Positions 45,686 through 56,405 of a stretch of DNA of 64,000 nt are shown here, one piece after another. Position numbers and translations under genes: made by a program. Origin of the DNA: Candidatus Pollutiaquabacter sp. (GTDB lineage: Bacteria; Bacteroidota; Bacteroidia; AKYH767-A; 2013-40CM-41-45). The notes beneath the pieces are model-generated. The model did not search any database and was not told the DNA's origin. It worked only from the letters and a program-made list of their open reading frames with translations. Location: assembly GCA_947465495.1 (NCBI GenBank), contig CANIAS010000003.1, forward strand, positions 1 to 64,000, read 5' to 3'. The first letter of the stretch is position 1. Every line of letters starts with the position of its first letter.

Positions 45686-46870
45686 ATGATTGAAAAAATA
45701 AAATTGCTTTCCGCCACTTCCTTGAAGGAAACCACTTCATGGCGTCGTCATTTGCACGCACATCCTGAACTTTCTTTTCAGGAATTCAAGACGCAAGAAT
45801 TCGTAGAGGCTCAACTTGATGCCATGGGTGTTACAGAGATACAACGAATGGCTGGAACCGGTGTAGTTGCGATGATCCGTGGTCGAAATCCGGATCGAAA
45901 GACCGTGGCACTCCGCGCTGATATGGATGCTTTGCCTATTCTTGAAGCTAATCAGGTGGAATATTGCTCTACTGTGCATGGAGTTATGCATGCATGCGGA
46001 CACGACGTGCATACATCTTCGTTGTTAGGAGCAGCCAACATACTGCATCAACTACGCGATCAATTTGAAGGTTCGATCAAGTTGATATTTCAGCCTGGCG
46101 AGGAAAAGATTCCTGGTGGCGCATCAATCATGATCAAGGAGGGTGTATTGAATAATCCCGCTCCACAATCAGTGTTAGGACAGCATGTCATGCCGCAGAT
46201 CAAAGCAGGTAATGTGGGCTTTCGTCGAGGCTTGTACATGGCAAGTGCTGACGAAATTTACATGACCGTTCGCGGAAAAGGTGGTCATGCAGCTATGCCG
46301 CACACATTCATTGATCCTGTGATGATGGCGGCGCAAATACTGGTGACTTTGCAACAAGTAGTCAGTCGGTTCGCCAAACCAGCCATTCCAAGTGTGCTTT
46401 CGTTTGGCAAAGTGATTGCCAACGGTGCTACGAATGTGATTCCTGATAGTGTCTATTTGGAGGGCACGTTTAGAACAATGGACGAGACCTGGCGGGAGGA
46501 AGCGCATCGGCACATCGAACGGATAGCAAAAGAAGTAGCTGCAACACTGGGTGGTTCGTGTGATGTTGAAATTAGGAAGGGATATCCATTTCTCATCAAC
46601 GACGAAGCCTTAACCGATCGTACCAGACAATGGGCGGAGGAGTATCTCGGTGCCGAACACGTCGAAGACTTGGATATCTGGATGGCTGCAGAAGACTTCG
46701 CATATTATTCGCAAATTGCGCCCGCCTGTTTTTACCGGCTCGGCGTTCGTAATGAGTCACGGGGCATCACATCATCAGTGCATACAGCAACCTTTGATGT
46801 GGATGAATCGGCGTTGGAAACAGGCATGGGATTGATGGCCTGGTTAGCGATTCAGGAGTTGAACAACTGA
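45686..46870 (+). CDS. M20 family amidohydrolase (hippuricase-like)
   Basis: A 394-residue zinc amidohydrolase of the M20D branch. WRRHLHAHPELSFQE is the N-terminal family start. ALRADMDALPI, GVMHACGHDVHTSSLLG and IFQPGEEKIPGGASIMI carry the metal and catalytic residues, and WMAAEDFAYYSQ the C-terminal ligand region. Members hydrolyse N-acyl amino acids, hippurate or indole-acetyl conjugates; the substrate cannot be told here. No signal peptide is seen, so it is cytoplasmic. A terminator shared with gyrB follows. Confidence 0.93.
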   Translation: MIEKIKLLSATSLKETTSWRRHLHAHPELSFQEFKTQEFVEAQLDAMGVTEIQRMAGTGVVAMIRGRNPDRKTVALRADMDALPILEANQVEYCSTVHGVMHACGHDVHTSSLLGAANILHQLRDQFEGSIKLIFQPGEEKIPGGASIMIKEGVLNNPAPQSVLGQHVMPQIKAGNVGFRRGLYMASADEIYMTVRGKGGHAAMPHTFIDPVMMAAQILVTLQQVVSRFAKPAIPSVLSFGKVIANGATNVIPDSVYLEGTFRTMDETWREEAHRHIERIAKEVAATLGGSCDVEIRKGYPFLINDEALTDRTRQWAEEYLGAEHVEDLDIWMAAEDFAYYSQIAPACFYRLGVRNESRGITSSVHTATFDVDESALETGMGLMAWLAIQELNN

Positions 46871-46888
46871 CGGTTATAGTTCGAGTAT

Positions 46889-46923
46889 AAAAAAAGCGCC
46901 TAGGTAAGGCGCTTTTGTTTTTT
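46889..46923. terminator. Bidirectional terminator between amidohydrolase and gyrB
   Basis: GCGCC and GGCGC form a stem around TAGGTAA, flanked by A7 and T-rich runs, between convergent genes. Confidence 0.8.
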
Positions 46924-46933
46924 GTAGTATCGG

Positions 46934-48940
<2,007 letters not shown>

Positions 48941-48997
48941 TCAAATGTTCATGGGTCGCTCCAAAGCGCTTGATTGCGCGACCTTTCAGTATGTTCT

Positions 48998-49028
48998 CGA
49001 AGATACGAAAACGACCTCGTTGTAGCAA
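48998..49028 (-). promoter_or_regulatory. Putative gyrB promoter
   Basis: The minus strand reads TTG, 20 nt, TATCTTCG, one mismatch from TAnnTTTG, about 72 nt upstream of the gyrB ATG. Confidence 0.55.
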
Positions 49029-49218
49029 TTTTCCAGTGCGATTTTAAGGCCTTTTTTTACCTGCTTTATTAACGTTTTAAAATACTGTAATTCAAATAAA
49101 TAAAACGAAATTTAAAACGCTGATATAGCCCTAGTTTTTGGGCTTAAAAGTGGGGTGATAAATGGTCGAAAAAAACCGCCTTAACATGTCCGTTCATCGA
49201 AGGTCGATCAGGCCTAAA

Positions 49219-50976
49219 TCAATACTCCAATTCTAGGTCAAGTCGTTTCTTTAGTTCATTCAACAATGGATGACGTTCTGCCAATTTGTTGAATTTTTCA
49301 GTAGGCGTATAAGGCACTTGAATATCATGACCACCAATCTCAACCACTAATTCTAGTTGAAGGTAAAAATTGGAAAGGTCTATTCGGATTTGCTCCAAAA
49401 GGTCTGCTTTAATTTCCTGAATGTCTTTTTCAATGGCGTGACTATCTACGATAAAACTCATTGACTCTGTAGCGGTGAGCTCAGGCATGCGCTTCAATAA
49501 AGCGGTTGATAATGCATACCTACCTTGCTCATTCAGCTTTTGACCGAAGGCGGTCCATGACTTCTTCAACTGTACCGGCGATATCGCGTTGCGAGGAAGA
49601 TCTTTTACTGCGGAAGCCTGGGGTCCGTCATTTTTTTTTTCAGGCTCCTGCGGAGGACTCGTCGAAATTGAAATGGATGTTCTTCCTGCTGGCGGCTTGG
49701 AAGCTAGTGGCTTTGGTGCCGGGCTAGCGGTAGGTACTGCTGCAGGTGCCGCTGCTGCTAGTGAAGTAGTGGCTGGTGAAGTAGCCGCTGGAGGTGTAAC
49801 AGTTGAGTTAGGCGTAGGTACAGGAGAAGCTGCTGGCTTTGTTACTGGCGCAGCCAATGGTGCAGCAGCTGGTGTGCTAGCCTGTTTGCCGTGCGTGCAC
49901 AATTGCAACAGGGTAAATTCTACGTGAAGGCGTTGGTTTCTTGCAGATTTGAAATTCAGGTCGGCACGATGCGACAATTCCAATAATTCAAGCAACCAGT
50001 TGGATGTACAATTTCGGGATTGAACTCGAAAGCGTTCGCGCACGGATGGACTTACCTCGAGCAACGTGAGCGTCGCTTCGTCTTTGCAAACTAATAGGTC
50101 GCGTATGTGCGAAGCCATTCCAGAAAGGAAGTGATGTGCATCAAATCCATTGGAGAGAATTTCGTCGAAGGCGAGTAAAACAGAAGCTGTATTTCCTGCT
50201 ACTACATCGTCCATGATTCTGAAGTAATAATCATAATCGAGAATGTTTAAATTCTCGATAGCGGCTTTGTAGGTAACGTGACTTCCTGCATAACTGACCA
50301 ATTGATCAAACATCGACAAGGCATCCCGCAATGCGCCGTCAGATTTTCGGGCAATAACGTGCAATGCTTCTTCTTCCGCATTCACATTTTCCTTAACAGC
50401 GATCTGTTGTAAATGTCCAGCAATGTCATCAACAGAAATTCGATTGAAGTCGAAAATCTGACAACGCGATAAAATAGTAGGGATAATCTTGTGCTTCTCG
50501 GTTGTGGCCAGAATAAAGACAGCGTAGGATGGAGGTTCTTCCAAGGTCTTCAAAAAAGCATTGAAGGCACTTGTGCTGAGCATGTGAACCTCGTCGATGA
50601 TGTACACTTTGTAACGCCCCATCTGAGGGGCATAGCGCACCTGCTCCACCAGTCCGCGGATATCATCCACAGAATTATTAGAAGCAGCATCCAGTTCATA
50701 AATATTTAGGGAATGCCCCGCATTGAATGACGTACAAGATTCGCATTGGTCACAAGCTTCGATGTCCTTCGAGAGATTTGTGCAGTTAATGGTCTTAGCC
50801 AGAATTCGTGCCGTGGTTGTCTTACCTACTCCGCGTGGACCGGTGAAAAGGAATGCCTGCGCAAGGTGGTTGTTGCGAATGGCATTCTTGAGGGTCTGCG
50901 TGATGTGTGGCTGCCCTACCACCGTGTCAAAGGTGATTGGCCGGTATTTTCGGGCTGATACGATAAACCGTTCCAT
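49219..50976 (-). CDS. dnaX: DNA polymerase III subunit tau (and possible gamma)
   Basis: The clamp-loader ATPase of the replicative polymerase. The 585-residue tau form has Walker A GPRGVGKTT (46-54), a zinc module (CDQCESC), Walker B/DEVH (YIIDEVHML), sensor 1 (FILATTEKHKIIPTILSRCQ) and domain III. Then comes a long Ala/Pro/Thr-rich linker and a C-terminal domain expected to bind the polymerase. Codons 446-449 (GAA AAA AAA AAT) form a run of ten A; one extra A, or a -1 shift, would reach TGA at once and give a 449-residue gamma-like protein ending before the tau-specific domain. Confidence 0.96.
   Translation of the reverse strand: MERFIVSARKYRPITFDTVVGQPHITQTLKNAIRNNHLAQAFLFTGPRGVGKTTTARILAKTINCTNLSKDIEACDQCESCTSFNAGHSLNIYELDAASNNSVDDIRGLVEQVRYAPQMGRYKVYIIDEVHMLSTSAFNAFLKTLEEPPSYAVFILATTEKHKIIPTILSRCQIFDFNRISVDDIAGHLQQIAVKENVNAEEEALHVIARKSDGALRDALSMFDQLVSYAGSHVTYKAAIENLNILDYDYYFRIMDDVVAGNTASVLLAFDEILSNGFDAHHFLSGMASHIRDLLVCKDEATLTLLEVSPSVRERFRVQSRNCTSNWLLELLELSHRADLNFKSARNQRLHVEFTLLQLCTHGKQASTPAAAPLAAPVTKPAASPVPTPNSTVTPPAATSPATTSLAAAAPAAVPTASPAPKPLASKPPAGRTSISISTSPPQEPEKKNDGPQASAVKDLPRNAISPVQLKKSWTAFGQKLNEQGRYALSTALLKRMPELTATESMSFIVDSHAIEKDIQEIKADLLEQIRIDLSNFYLQLELVVEIGGHDIQVPYTPTEKFNKLAERHPLLNELKKRLDLELEY
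49630..49641 (-). other. Candidate programmed slippage site in dnaX
   Basis: The coding strand is GAAAAAAAAAAT followed by GAC: ten A, with TGA immediately in the frame reached by one added A. It lies at the junction between linker and C-terminal domain. Slippage itself is inferred, by analogy with the dnaX genes of Thermus (transcriptional, A9) and E. coli (ribosomal). Confidence 0.55.
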
Positions 50977-50983
50977 ATAGCTT

Positions 50984-50991
50984 CAAAGATA
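50984..50991 (-). promoter_or_regulatory. Putative -7 element of dnaX
   Basis: The minus strand reads TATCTTTG seven nucleotides before the dnaX ATG, predicting a very short leader. No -33 TTTG was found. Confidence 0.5.
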
Positions 50992-51067
50992 CGATTAGTT
51001 CGTGGTTTTTGACATGTTCATGGCGTTCATAAATGTGTATTTTGGAAGAAGTTTAAAAATATAACAT

Positions 51068-51823
51068 ATGACAAGACCTATTCAAAATGATGCTGATGCC
51101 CGACCCAGCCAGGAGCGATTTTTCGTCCAAGGCCCTCATTCCAGATTCAGTGAATTTCTTTTCACCTTTAAAGTGATGAGAGAATTCATTAAAGGTTTTC
51201 GGGCGCTGCACTTTAATGGTCCATGCGTGACAATTTTCGGGTCTGCCAGATTTGGAGAAAGTCATCCGTATTACCACCTAGCACGTAAAACCGGGGCGGC
51301 ATTATCAAAAATGGGATTCGTGATACTTACCGGAGGTGGGCCTGGCGTCATGGAGGCAGCTAATCGGGGAGCCAAAGACGTTAACGGCCGTTCTATTGGT
51401 TGTAATATTAGCTTACCTCATGAGCAGCAGCCAAACCCATACCTGGACAAGCAAGTCACGTTTGACCACTTTTTTGTACGAAAAGTGTTGTTACTGAAAT
51501 ATTCCTATGCGTTTCTTGTTTTGCCAGGCGGCTTTGGTACGTTGGATGAGTTGTTTGAAACACTCACGTTAATTCAAACAGGAAAGATTTCCCACTTTCC
51601 AGTCGTGCTGATGGGCGAATCCTATTGGACGCCGCTGATCAACCAATTGGATCGAATGAAAAATGAGGGAGCCATTGTCGATGGTGATATGGATCATTTA
51701 CTGATTACTGACGACGTGGATAAGGTTATGCACTTTATCAGGAAACATTCCATTGATGAGTATGGACTGACACGCCGTCTACCACCAAAGCCAATCAGAC
51801 TCTTCGGCGAACGAAATTGGTGA
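51068..51823 (+). CDS. LOG family (TIGR00730-like) nucleotide phosphoribohydrolase
   Basis: A 251-residue Rossmann-fold protein with the LOG signatures GGGPGVMEAANRGA and PGGFGTLDELFETLT (PGGxGTxxE). Members hydrolyse cytokinin riboside 5'-monophosphates or related nucleotides; PpnN-type members act on purine nucleotide monophosphates. N-terminal residues about 1-50 form an extension ahead of the Rossmann fold. It is divergent from dnaX. The bacterial role is unsettled; cytoplasmic. Confidence 0.9.
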   Translation: MTRPIQNDADARPSQERFFVQGPHSRFSEFLFTFKVMREFIKGFRALHFNGPCVTIFGSARFGESHPYYHLARKTGAALSKMGFVILTGGGPGVMEAANRGAKDVNGRSIGCNISLPHEQQPNPYLDKQVTFDHFFVRKVLLLKYSYAFLVLPGGFGTLDELFETLTLIQTGKISHFPVVLMGESYWTPLINQLDRMKNEGAIVDGDMDHLLITDDVDKVMHFIRKHSIDEYGLTRRLPPKPIRLFGERNW

Positions 51824-51922
51824 TTGATCGTTCATACAGTTGTATTCAATTCTAATGTTATTTTTTCAGGAGTCAAGTTTTCAACAAACCGACTCATTTA
51901 TGAACATTGTGTTATAAAATTG

Positions 51923-51953
51923 TTGCACTCCGAAAGTGGTGAAGTTACATTTG
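51923..51953 (+). promoter_or_regulatory. Promoter of the second HU gene
   Basis: TTG, 20 nt, TACATTTG matches the Bacteroidota consensus and lies 30 nt upstream of the ATG at 51984. Confidence 0.75.
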
Positions 51954-51983
51954 GTGTAACACTAATTTTAAAACCAAACTACA

Positions 51984-52256
51984 ATGAACAAAGCTGACTT
52001 GATTGATGCAATCTCCAGCGAAGCAAAAATTACGAAAGCAGATGCTTCTCGTGCTTTACAGGCTTTCATGAATGCAACCACCAAATCATTGAGAAAAGGT
52101 GAGCGAGTTGCCCTCGTAGGTTTTGGCACATTCACTGTGTCTAAGCGTGCTGCCCGCAATGGCCGCAATCCTCAGACCGGTAAGCCGATCAAAATTGCAG
52201 CTCGCAAGGTTGCGAAATTCAAGGCTGGAATCGAATTGGCTGCGAAGGTCAAGTAA
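51984..52256 (+). CDS. HU-family DNA-binding protein (second copy)
   Basis: A canonical 90-residue [30 protein letters not shown] for the helical dimer interface, then [37 protein letters not shown] for the beta-arms, with the RNPQTG tip in place. It is closer to textbook HU than the copy at 13435. It is monocistronic, with its own promoter and a strong terminator. Confidence 0.97.
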   Translation: MNKADLIDAISSEAKITKADASRALQAFMNATTKSLRKGERVALVGFGTFTVSKRAARNGRNPQTGKPIKIAARKVAKFKAGIELAAKVK

Positions 52257-52272
52257 TCCTTGACAGCAGCTT

Positions 52273-52304
52273 AAAAAAAAGCCTCGCTTCGGCGGGGCTT
52301 TTTT
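52273..52304 (+). terminator. Strong terminator after HU
   Basis: GCCTCGC, TTCG tetraloop, GCGGGGC stem with one G-T pair, preceded by A8 and followed by T6. It may also serve the convergent paaG. Confidence 0.93.
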
Positions 52305-52319
52305 ATGAATGATAGTAAG

Positions 52320-53093
52320 TTATTTTCCTTGAAATAGTGGTTTACGCTTTTCTAAAAACGCTCTTACGCCCTCCTGATGGTCGTCGGTTGATCCTGCTGC
52401 TGTTTGCAAGTTTCCTTCAAGTTTCAATTGTTGTTCAAGGTTGTTACTCATGGACGCGTTCAAAAGGCGCTTGGTCAAACCAAGGCCTCGAGTAGGCATC
52501 TGTGCTAACTGTTCAGCCAATGCCTGTGAAGCGGCAGCCAAGTCGTTGTCTTCTACAGACCGGTAAATCATTCCCATTGCCTGTGCTTCATCAGCACTCA
52601 CTTTATCAGCAGTAAACATCAGTGCTGTTGCGCGCTGAAATCCAATCAGTCGTGGCAACATAAATGTGCCACCGCTGTCTGGAATTAACCCTATTTTACT
52701 AAATGCCTGAATGAATGACGCACTTTTTCCAGCCATCACAATGTCGGCTGCTAAAGCGATGTTCGCACCAGCTCCCGCGGCCACTCCATTAACAGCAGCC
52801 ACAACCGGCTTTTCAATGGAACGCATCAACAGGATGATCGGATTGTAATGTTCTTCAACAATGCGTGTGATTCCTGGGCCTTCCGGATCAATCGCTTCGG
52901 AAAGATCCTGCCCAGCACAAAATGCTTTACCTGTCCCGCTTAGTAACAATGCACGTACGTTACTGTCTGCTTCTGCTGCTTTAAGTGCAGCCTGCAGTTC
53001 AAGAGACATTTCACGGATAAAGCTGTTGAATTTTTCGGGGCGGTTTAGCGTAATGTGCGCAACTGCGTTTTGTACCGTATAGGTGATGTACAT
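52320..53093 (-). CDS. paaG: Enoyl-CoA hydratase/isomerase, PaaG-like
   Basis: PaaG isomerises ring-epoxyphenylacetyl-CoA to the oxepin form. The ATG at 53093 (MYITYTVQNAVAHITLNRPEKFNSF) gives 257 residues. Crotonase features are GTGKAFCAGQDLSEA and VAAVNGVAAGAGANIALAAD, with DSGGTFMLPRLIGFQRA carrying the acidic residue used by PaaG. Position directly after paaABCD supports PaaG over a generic enoyl-CoA hydratase. It lies 75 bp after paaD, with an 11-mer shared with the paaA upstream region in between. Confidence 0.9.
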   Translation of the reverse strand: MYITYTVQNAVAHITLNRPEKFNSFIREMSLELQAALKAAEADSNVRALLLSGTGKAFCAGQDLSEAIDPEGPGITRIVEEHYNPIILLMRSIEKPVVAAVNGVAAGAGANIALAADIVMAGKSASFIQAFSKIGLIPDSGGTFMLPRLIGFQRATALMFTADKVSADEAQAMGMIYRSVEDNDLAAASQALAEQLAQMPTRGLGLTKRLLNASMSNNLEQQLKLEGNLQTAAGSTDDHQEGVRAFLEKRKPLFQGK

Positions 53094-53125
53094 AGTGAAG
53101 TAGATGTTGTCGTAGTTAAGCAGAG

Positions 53126-53162
53126 TGGAACAGCGTTCCAAGTATTCGTAGCAATGATAATG
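53126..53162. promoter_or_regulatory. Putative regulatory region upstream of paaG
   Basis: The gap contains a dyad TGGAAC-AGC-GTTCCA (53126-53140) and the 11-mer CAATGATAATG (53152-53162), which also occurs at 55837-55847 upstream of paaA. Confidence 0.4.
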
Positions 53163-53168
53163 TTTGAA

Positions 53169-53663
53169 TCAATGACACTTGAAATAGTCAAAGGGCTCCA
53201 GGCAAGAAAGACATTTGTACAATGACTTGCAGGCGGTTGATCCGAATGCACTGACCATGGTTGTTTGAATTGATCCGCAACGTGGACAAGGTACAGTGCG
53301 AGGATGAAGGGAAAGTACCGATTTGTCACTGGTGCTCTCTACTGGTGGCGCAATGCCGTACTGTCTTAGTTTTTCTTTCGCAACTTCCGGAATCCAATCG
53401 GTCGTCCAAACCGGTGAATAAACCAGTTTCACCACAACGTCCTGGTATCCTTCAGCCATCAAGGTAGTTTTAATGTCTTTTTCAATAGCCATCATCGCTG
53501 GACAGCCACTATAGGTCGGTGTGATTGAAACAGTAACGCGTCCTGTTTCGTCTTTTGAAACATCCCGCACAATACCTAATTCAACGATGCTGATGACCGG
53601 GATTTCAGGGTCAGGGATTCTTTCTAGAATCGTATGAATAGCTGCTGTTTCGTTGATGGACAT
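53169..53663 (-). CDS. paaD: Phenylacetyl-CoA epoxidase subunit PaaD
   Basis: PaaD is thought to help iron-sulfur or metal-centre maturation of the PaaABC(E) epoxidase. The 164-residue product has an N-terminal MIP18/DUF59-like domain (IPDPEIPVISIVELGIVRDV, TYSGCPAMMAIEKDI) and a C-terminal cysteine-rich zinc module (CPRCGSIQTTMVSAFGSTACK...CLSCLEPF). This arrangement is the normal PaaD form. It follows paaC by 77 bp. Confidence 0.94.
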   Translation of the reverse strand: MSINETAAIHTILERIPDPEIPVISIVELGIVRDVSKDETGRVTVSITPTYSGCPAMMAIEKDIKTTLMAEGYQDVVVKLVYSPVWTTDWIPEVAKEKLRQYGIAPPVESTSDKSVLSLHPRTVPCPRCGSIQTTMVSAFGSTACKSLYKCLSCLEPFDYFKCH

Positions 53664-53740
53664 GGAACGATCATGATTTCAATTACGGTAAATGAAGTCT
53701 TTTTGTATTCGTTAAATCAACCCCAATCACTTTACGCTAC

Positions 53741-54499
53741 TTACCATTCTGCTCCAGGGATGGCACGATGCAACGATTGCATTTCAGCTAACAGGTGTCC
53801 CAGATGCTCCGTATGTTTTCCGGAACGACTGCCCCGAATGGAGAATGGTTTTTCAGGAATCGAAAGACCTGCCTCCTTCATTATGCCGTTGATCAAGTTA
53901 TCCCAAGCAGTACGCAAACCTGCAGCGTCCACACCAACTTGTTCTTTGATCAGGAGCTGGTCAACTTCGTCCATATCAAATAGGTCATCCACGTACATCC
54001 AAAGTTCTCCAACAGCTTCATTCATGCGCCGTGCACTCTCTTCAGTGCCTTGGCCTAACCGGATGGTCCAGTCTGCACTATGACGTAGATGGTACGTAAC
54101 TTCTTTAAGCGATTTATGCGCCAATGCAGCAACCGTCTCGTGTTTGCTGTGTAATAGCGCTTCGAAATTTAGTTTTTGAAATGCACTGATTAACAATTGA
54201 CGTAATATGGTCTGAGCAAAGTCGCCGTTGGGTTGCTCTGCCAATAATACGTTTTGGAATTCACGCTCACTACGAAGAAAAGCTAAACGGTCTTCGTCGA
54301 GTCCGTTGTTGGAGATCTCGCAAGCAACCGTATAAAAGGCGCGTGTCTGTCCAATCAAATCCAATGAAATGTTGGTGAGCGCAATGTCTTCCTCGAGAAT
54401 TGGACCGTGTCCACACCATTCGCCAAGTCGTTGGCCGAGAATGAGACTGGTGTCTCCTAACCGGATGCAATACCGGGCAAGGGCTTCATGGGTAGTCAT
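53741..54499 (-). CDS. paaC: Phenylacetyl-CoA epoxidase subunit PaaC
   Basis: PaaC is the structural partner of the di-iron subunit PaaA. The 252-residue product shows LRLGDTSLILGQRLGEWCGHGPILEEDIALTNISLDLIGQTR-type family sequence: GQRLGEWCGHGPILEEDIAL and SLDLIGQTRAFY are near-invariant. The ferritin-like fold has KSLKEVTYHLRHSADWTIRLG. Length is normal. It starts 20 bp after paaB. Confidence 0.95.
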   Translation of the reverse strand: MTTHEALARYCIRLGDTSLILGQRLGEWCGHGPILEEDIALTNISLDLIGQTRAFYTVACEISNNGLDEDRLAFLRSEREFQNVLLAEQPNGDFAQTILRQLLISAFQKLNFEALLHSKHETVAALAHKSLKEVTYHLRHSADWTIRLGQGTEESARRMNEAVGELWMYVDDLFDMDEVDQLLIKEQVGVDAAGLRTAWDNLINGIMKEAGLSIPEKPFSIRGSRSGKHTEHLGHLLAEMQSLHRAIPGAEW

Positions 54500-54519
54500 G
54501 TTGTAGGGCAGCTGATAGG

Positions 54520-54804
54520 TTATTCGAAAATGGCGCCAGGCGTCTTGTAAAAATTGGGGTGACGGTACGCTTTGTCATTAGAGGGCTCGAAGAATGAACC
54601 CATATCTTCCGGAGTGCTGGAAACGATGGAATCCGATGGTACGACCCAGATGCAGGTGGCTTCATTCCTGCGGCTGTAAACGTCACGCGCGTTCATCAGC
54701 GCCATTTCTTTGTCAGGAGCATGCACGTTGCCTGCGTGCTCGAAAGGAAGTCCGGTACGTTTCTGAGTGAAAACTTCCCAGAGTGGCCAATTGTCGTTGT
54801 TCAT
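54520..54804 (-). CDS. paaB: Phenylacetyl-CoA epoxidase subunit PaaB
   Basis: A 94-residue subunit that bridges PaaAC heterodimers. WPLWEVFTQKRTGLPFEHAGNVHAPDKEMALMNARDVYSRR is the usual PaaB sequence pattern, and ICIWVVPS-like TCIWVVPSDSI follows. It sits between paaA (34 bp) and paaC (20 bp). Confidence 0.95.
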   Translation of the reverse strand: MNNDNWPLWEVFTQKRTGLPFEHAGNVHAPDKEMALMNARDVYSRRNEATCIWVVPSDSIVSSTPEDMGSFFEPSNDKAYRHPNFYKTPGAIFE

Positions 54805-54838
54805 GGTAATGTTAATCTAGTCGTGATATTACTTCGGC

Positions 54839-55789
54839 TTAAGCAGCAATCATTTTTCCGGCTTTTTTGTGAGCATAGGCAGTAGCGGCCTCTCGCACCC
54901 ACGCACCTTCGCTGTGAGCTTTCTTACGAGCTTTCAAACGCTCTTTATTACAAATGCCATGTCCGTTGATTACCTGAAAAAATTCCTCCCAATTGATAGG
55001 GCCAAAATCATAATGCTGTGTCTCCTCGTTCCATTTTAAATCAGGATCGGGTAGCGTTAATCCAATGTTCATTGCTTGTGGAACGGTACGGTCGATGAAG
55101 CGTTGACGTAATTCGTCGTTAGAGTAGCGCTTCACTTTCCAACGTAGCAAATCGGCGCTGTTTGGAGAATCTTTGTCGGATGGTCCGAACATCATTAAGG
55201 ATGGCCACCACCAACGGTTGATGGAATCCTGTGCCATGGCTCGTTGTTCTTCGTTACCCTTCATCAACGTCGCTAAAATCTCGTAGCCTTGTTTGTGATG
55301 AAAATTCTCCTCTTTGCAAATACGTACCATGGCTCTTGCATAAGGACCATACGAGCATTTTGCAAGTACCGTTTGATTTACAATCGCAGCGCCGTCTACA
55401 AGCCAACCAATTGCACCGATATCGGCCCAGCTAAGTGTAGGATAGTTGAAGATGCTGGAATATTTTGCTTTACCTGAATTTAATTCCTCTACCAATTGGT
55501 CTCTTGAAACACCCAGGGTTTCCGTACCACTGTAAATGTATAATCCATGACCACCTTCGTCCTGCACTTTGGCCAGCAATACGCATTTGCGACGTAAACT
55601 GGGCGCGCGTGTGATCCAATTACCTTCCGGAAGCATACCTACTACTTCGGAGTGGGCATGTTGACTCATCATCCGAATCAGTTGCTTCCGATAACGCTCG
55701 GGCATCCAATCTTTGGGTTCGATGACTTCTCCTTTGTCGATTCGCTGCTGGAATTCCAGTTCTAACTGTTGTTCACTTTTTACTGACAT
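54839..55789 (-). CDS. paaA: Phenylacetyl-CoA epoxidase catalytic subunit PaaA
   Basis: PaaA carries the di-iron centre that epoxidises the aromatic ring of phenylacetyl-CoA. The 316-residue product shows [20 protein letters not shown], the ligand-bearing [14 protein letters not shown] and [14 protein letters not shown]. The length matches the family. It is the first gene of paaABCDG. The reductase PaaE, the ligase PaaK and later pathway genes are not in the window. A near-perfect palindrome sits 36 bp upstream. Confidence 0.96.
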   Translation of the reverse strand: MSVKSEQQLELEFQQRIDKGEVIEPKDWMPERYRKQLIRMMSQHAHSEVVGMLPEGNWITRAPSLRRKCVLLAKVQDEGGHGLYIYSGTETLGVSRDQLVEELNSGKAKYSSIFNYPTLSWADIGAIGWLVDGAAIVNQTVLAKCSYGPYARAMVRICKEENFHHKQGYEILATLMKGNEEQRAMAQDSINRWWWPSLMMFGPSDKDSPNSADLLRWKVKRYSNDELRQRFIDRTVPQAMNIGLTLPDPDLKWNEETQHYDFGPINWEEFFQVINGHGICNKERLKARKKAHSEGAWVREAATAYAHKKAGKMIAA

Positions 55790-55824
55790 CGTTTAGCACG
55801 TTTAACGTTAAAATTCAGGCATTA

Positions 55825-55847
55825 ATCATTGTCAAACAATGATAATG
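55825..55847. promoter_or_regulatory. Palindromic candidate operator upstream of paaA
   Basis: ATCATTGT-CAA-ACAATGAT is a perfect 8-bp inverted repeat with a 3-nt centre (55825-55843), extended by AATG so that CAATGATAATG is shared with the paaG upstream region. It lacks a T tract and so is unlikely to be a terminator of the preceding gene. Confidence 0.5.
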
Positions 55848-55857
55848 GTCATAGTGT

Positions 55858-56292
55858 TCAAATGCGGTGATAATCTCCTCGCCAACGTTTAATGGACTTT
55901 TTAATTTCTTCCTGGCTCATCCGTTTTTCGGCGGCTTCCTTGCATAATGCCACAAATTCGTCGTCTGGCGCAAATCGCAAGGCGATGATTTGAGAGGTGT
56001 GTAACCGATGATCCAATGGCTTGCCCGTCAATTCAAAGTGTCGGAAGTTCTCTTCTGACCGTATGATCCGGTCTTGCAGCTTAATGCCAAATTGCCGAAC
56101 CGTGTAGTAAAGTCCCAGTAAAATCAGACTGATAGCTACCAGCAATGAGGCGGAGTAGCTGTTTTCTCCACGATCAATGGTTCCTACTAAGTTGATGATG
56201 GAGCCCACAAAGGTCGCTAGGCAAAAGACCAAAAGTAATCCGTGGTACCACCACACATAACGACGATGATTTGAATAACTTTGCTTCTTCAT
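55858..56292 (-). CDS. DUF6526-like two-TM membrane protein
   Basis: A 144-residue protein beginning MKKQSYSNHRRYVWWYHG. Two hydrophobic segments follow (GLLLVFCLATFVGSIINLVG; LLVAISLILLGLYYTVRQFG), then a cytoplasmic tail with DRIIRSEENFRHFELTGKPLDHRL and QIIALRFAPDDEFVALCKEA. The N-terminal YSNHRR and the tail match my memory of the DUF6526 family, found in several phyla; function is unknown. It lies upstream of paaA on the same strand. Confidence 0.8.
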   Translation of the reverse strand: MKKQSYSNHRRYVWWYHGLLLVFCLATFVGSIINLVGTIDRGENSYSASLLVAISLILLGLYYTVRQFGIKLQDRIIRSEENFRHFELTGKPLDHRLHTSQIIALRFAPDDEFVALCKEAAEKRMSQEEIKKSIKRWRGDYHRI

Positions 56293-56405
56293 TCAAAATG
56301 TTTCTCAATTCTCACAAAAATACGCCATTTTTGGGCCGTTTACAAGGACAGCATGAGTACTAAACGGGTTAAAAAGGCCGATTTCTTTTCGATTTAAGGA
56401 TATAA

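Noticed and set aside
49589-49927. 112-residue plus-strand ORF rich in Ala, Gly and Val
   Set aside because: It is the reverse-strand shadow of the Ala/Pro/Thr linker of dnaX.
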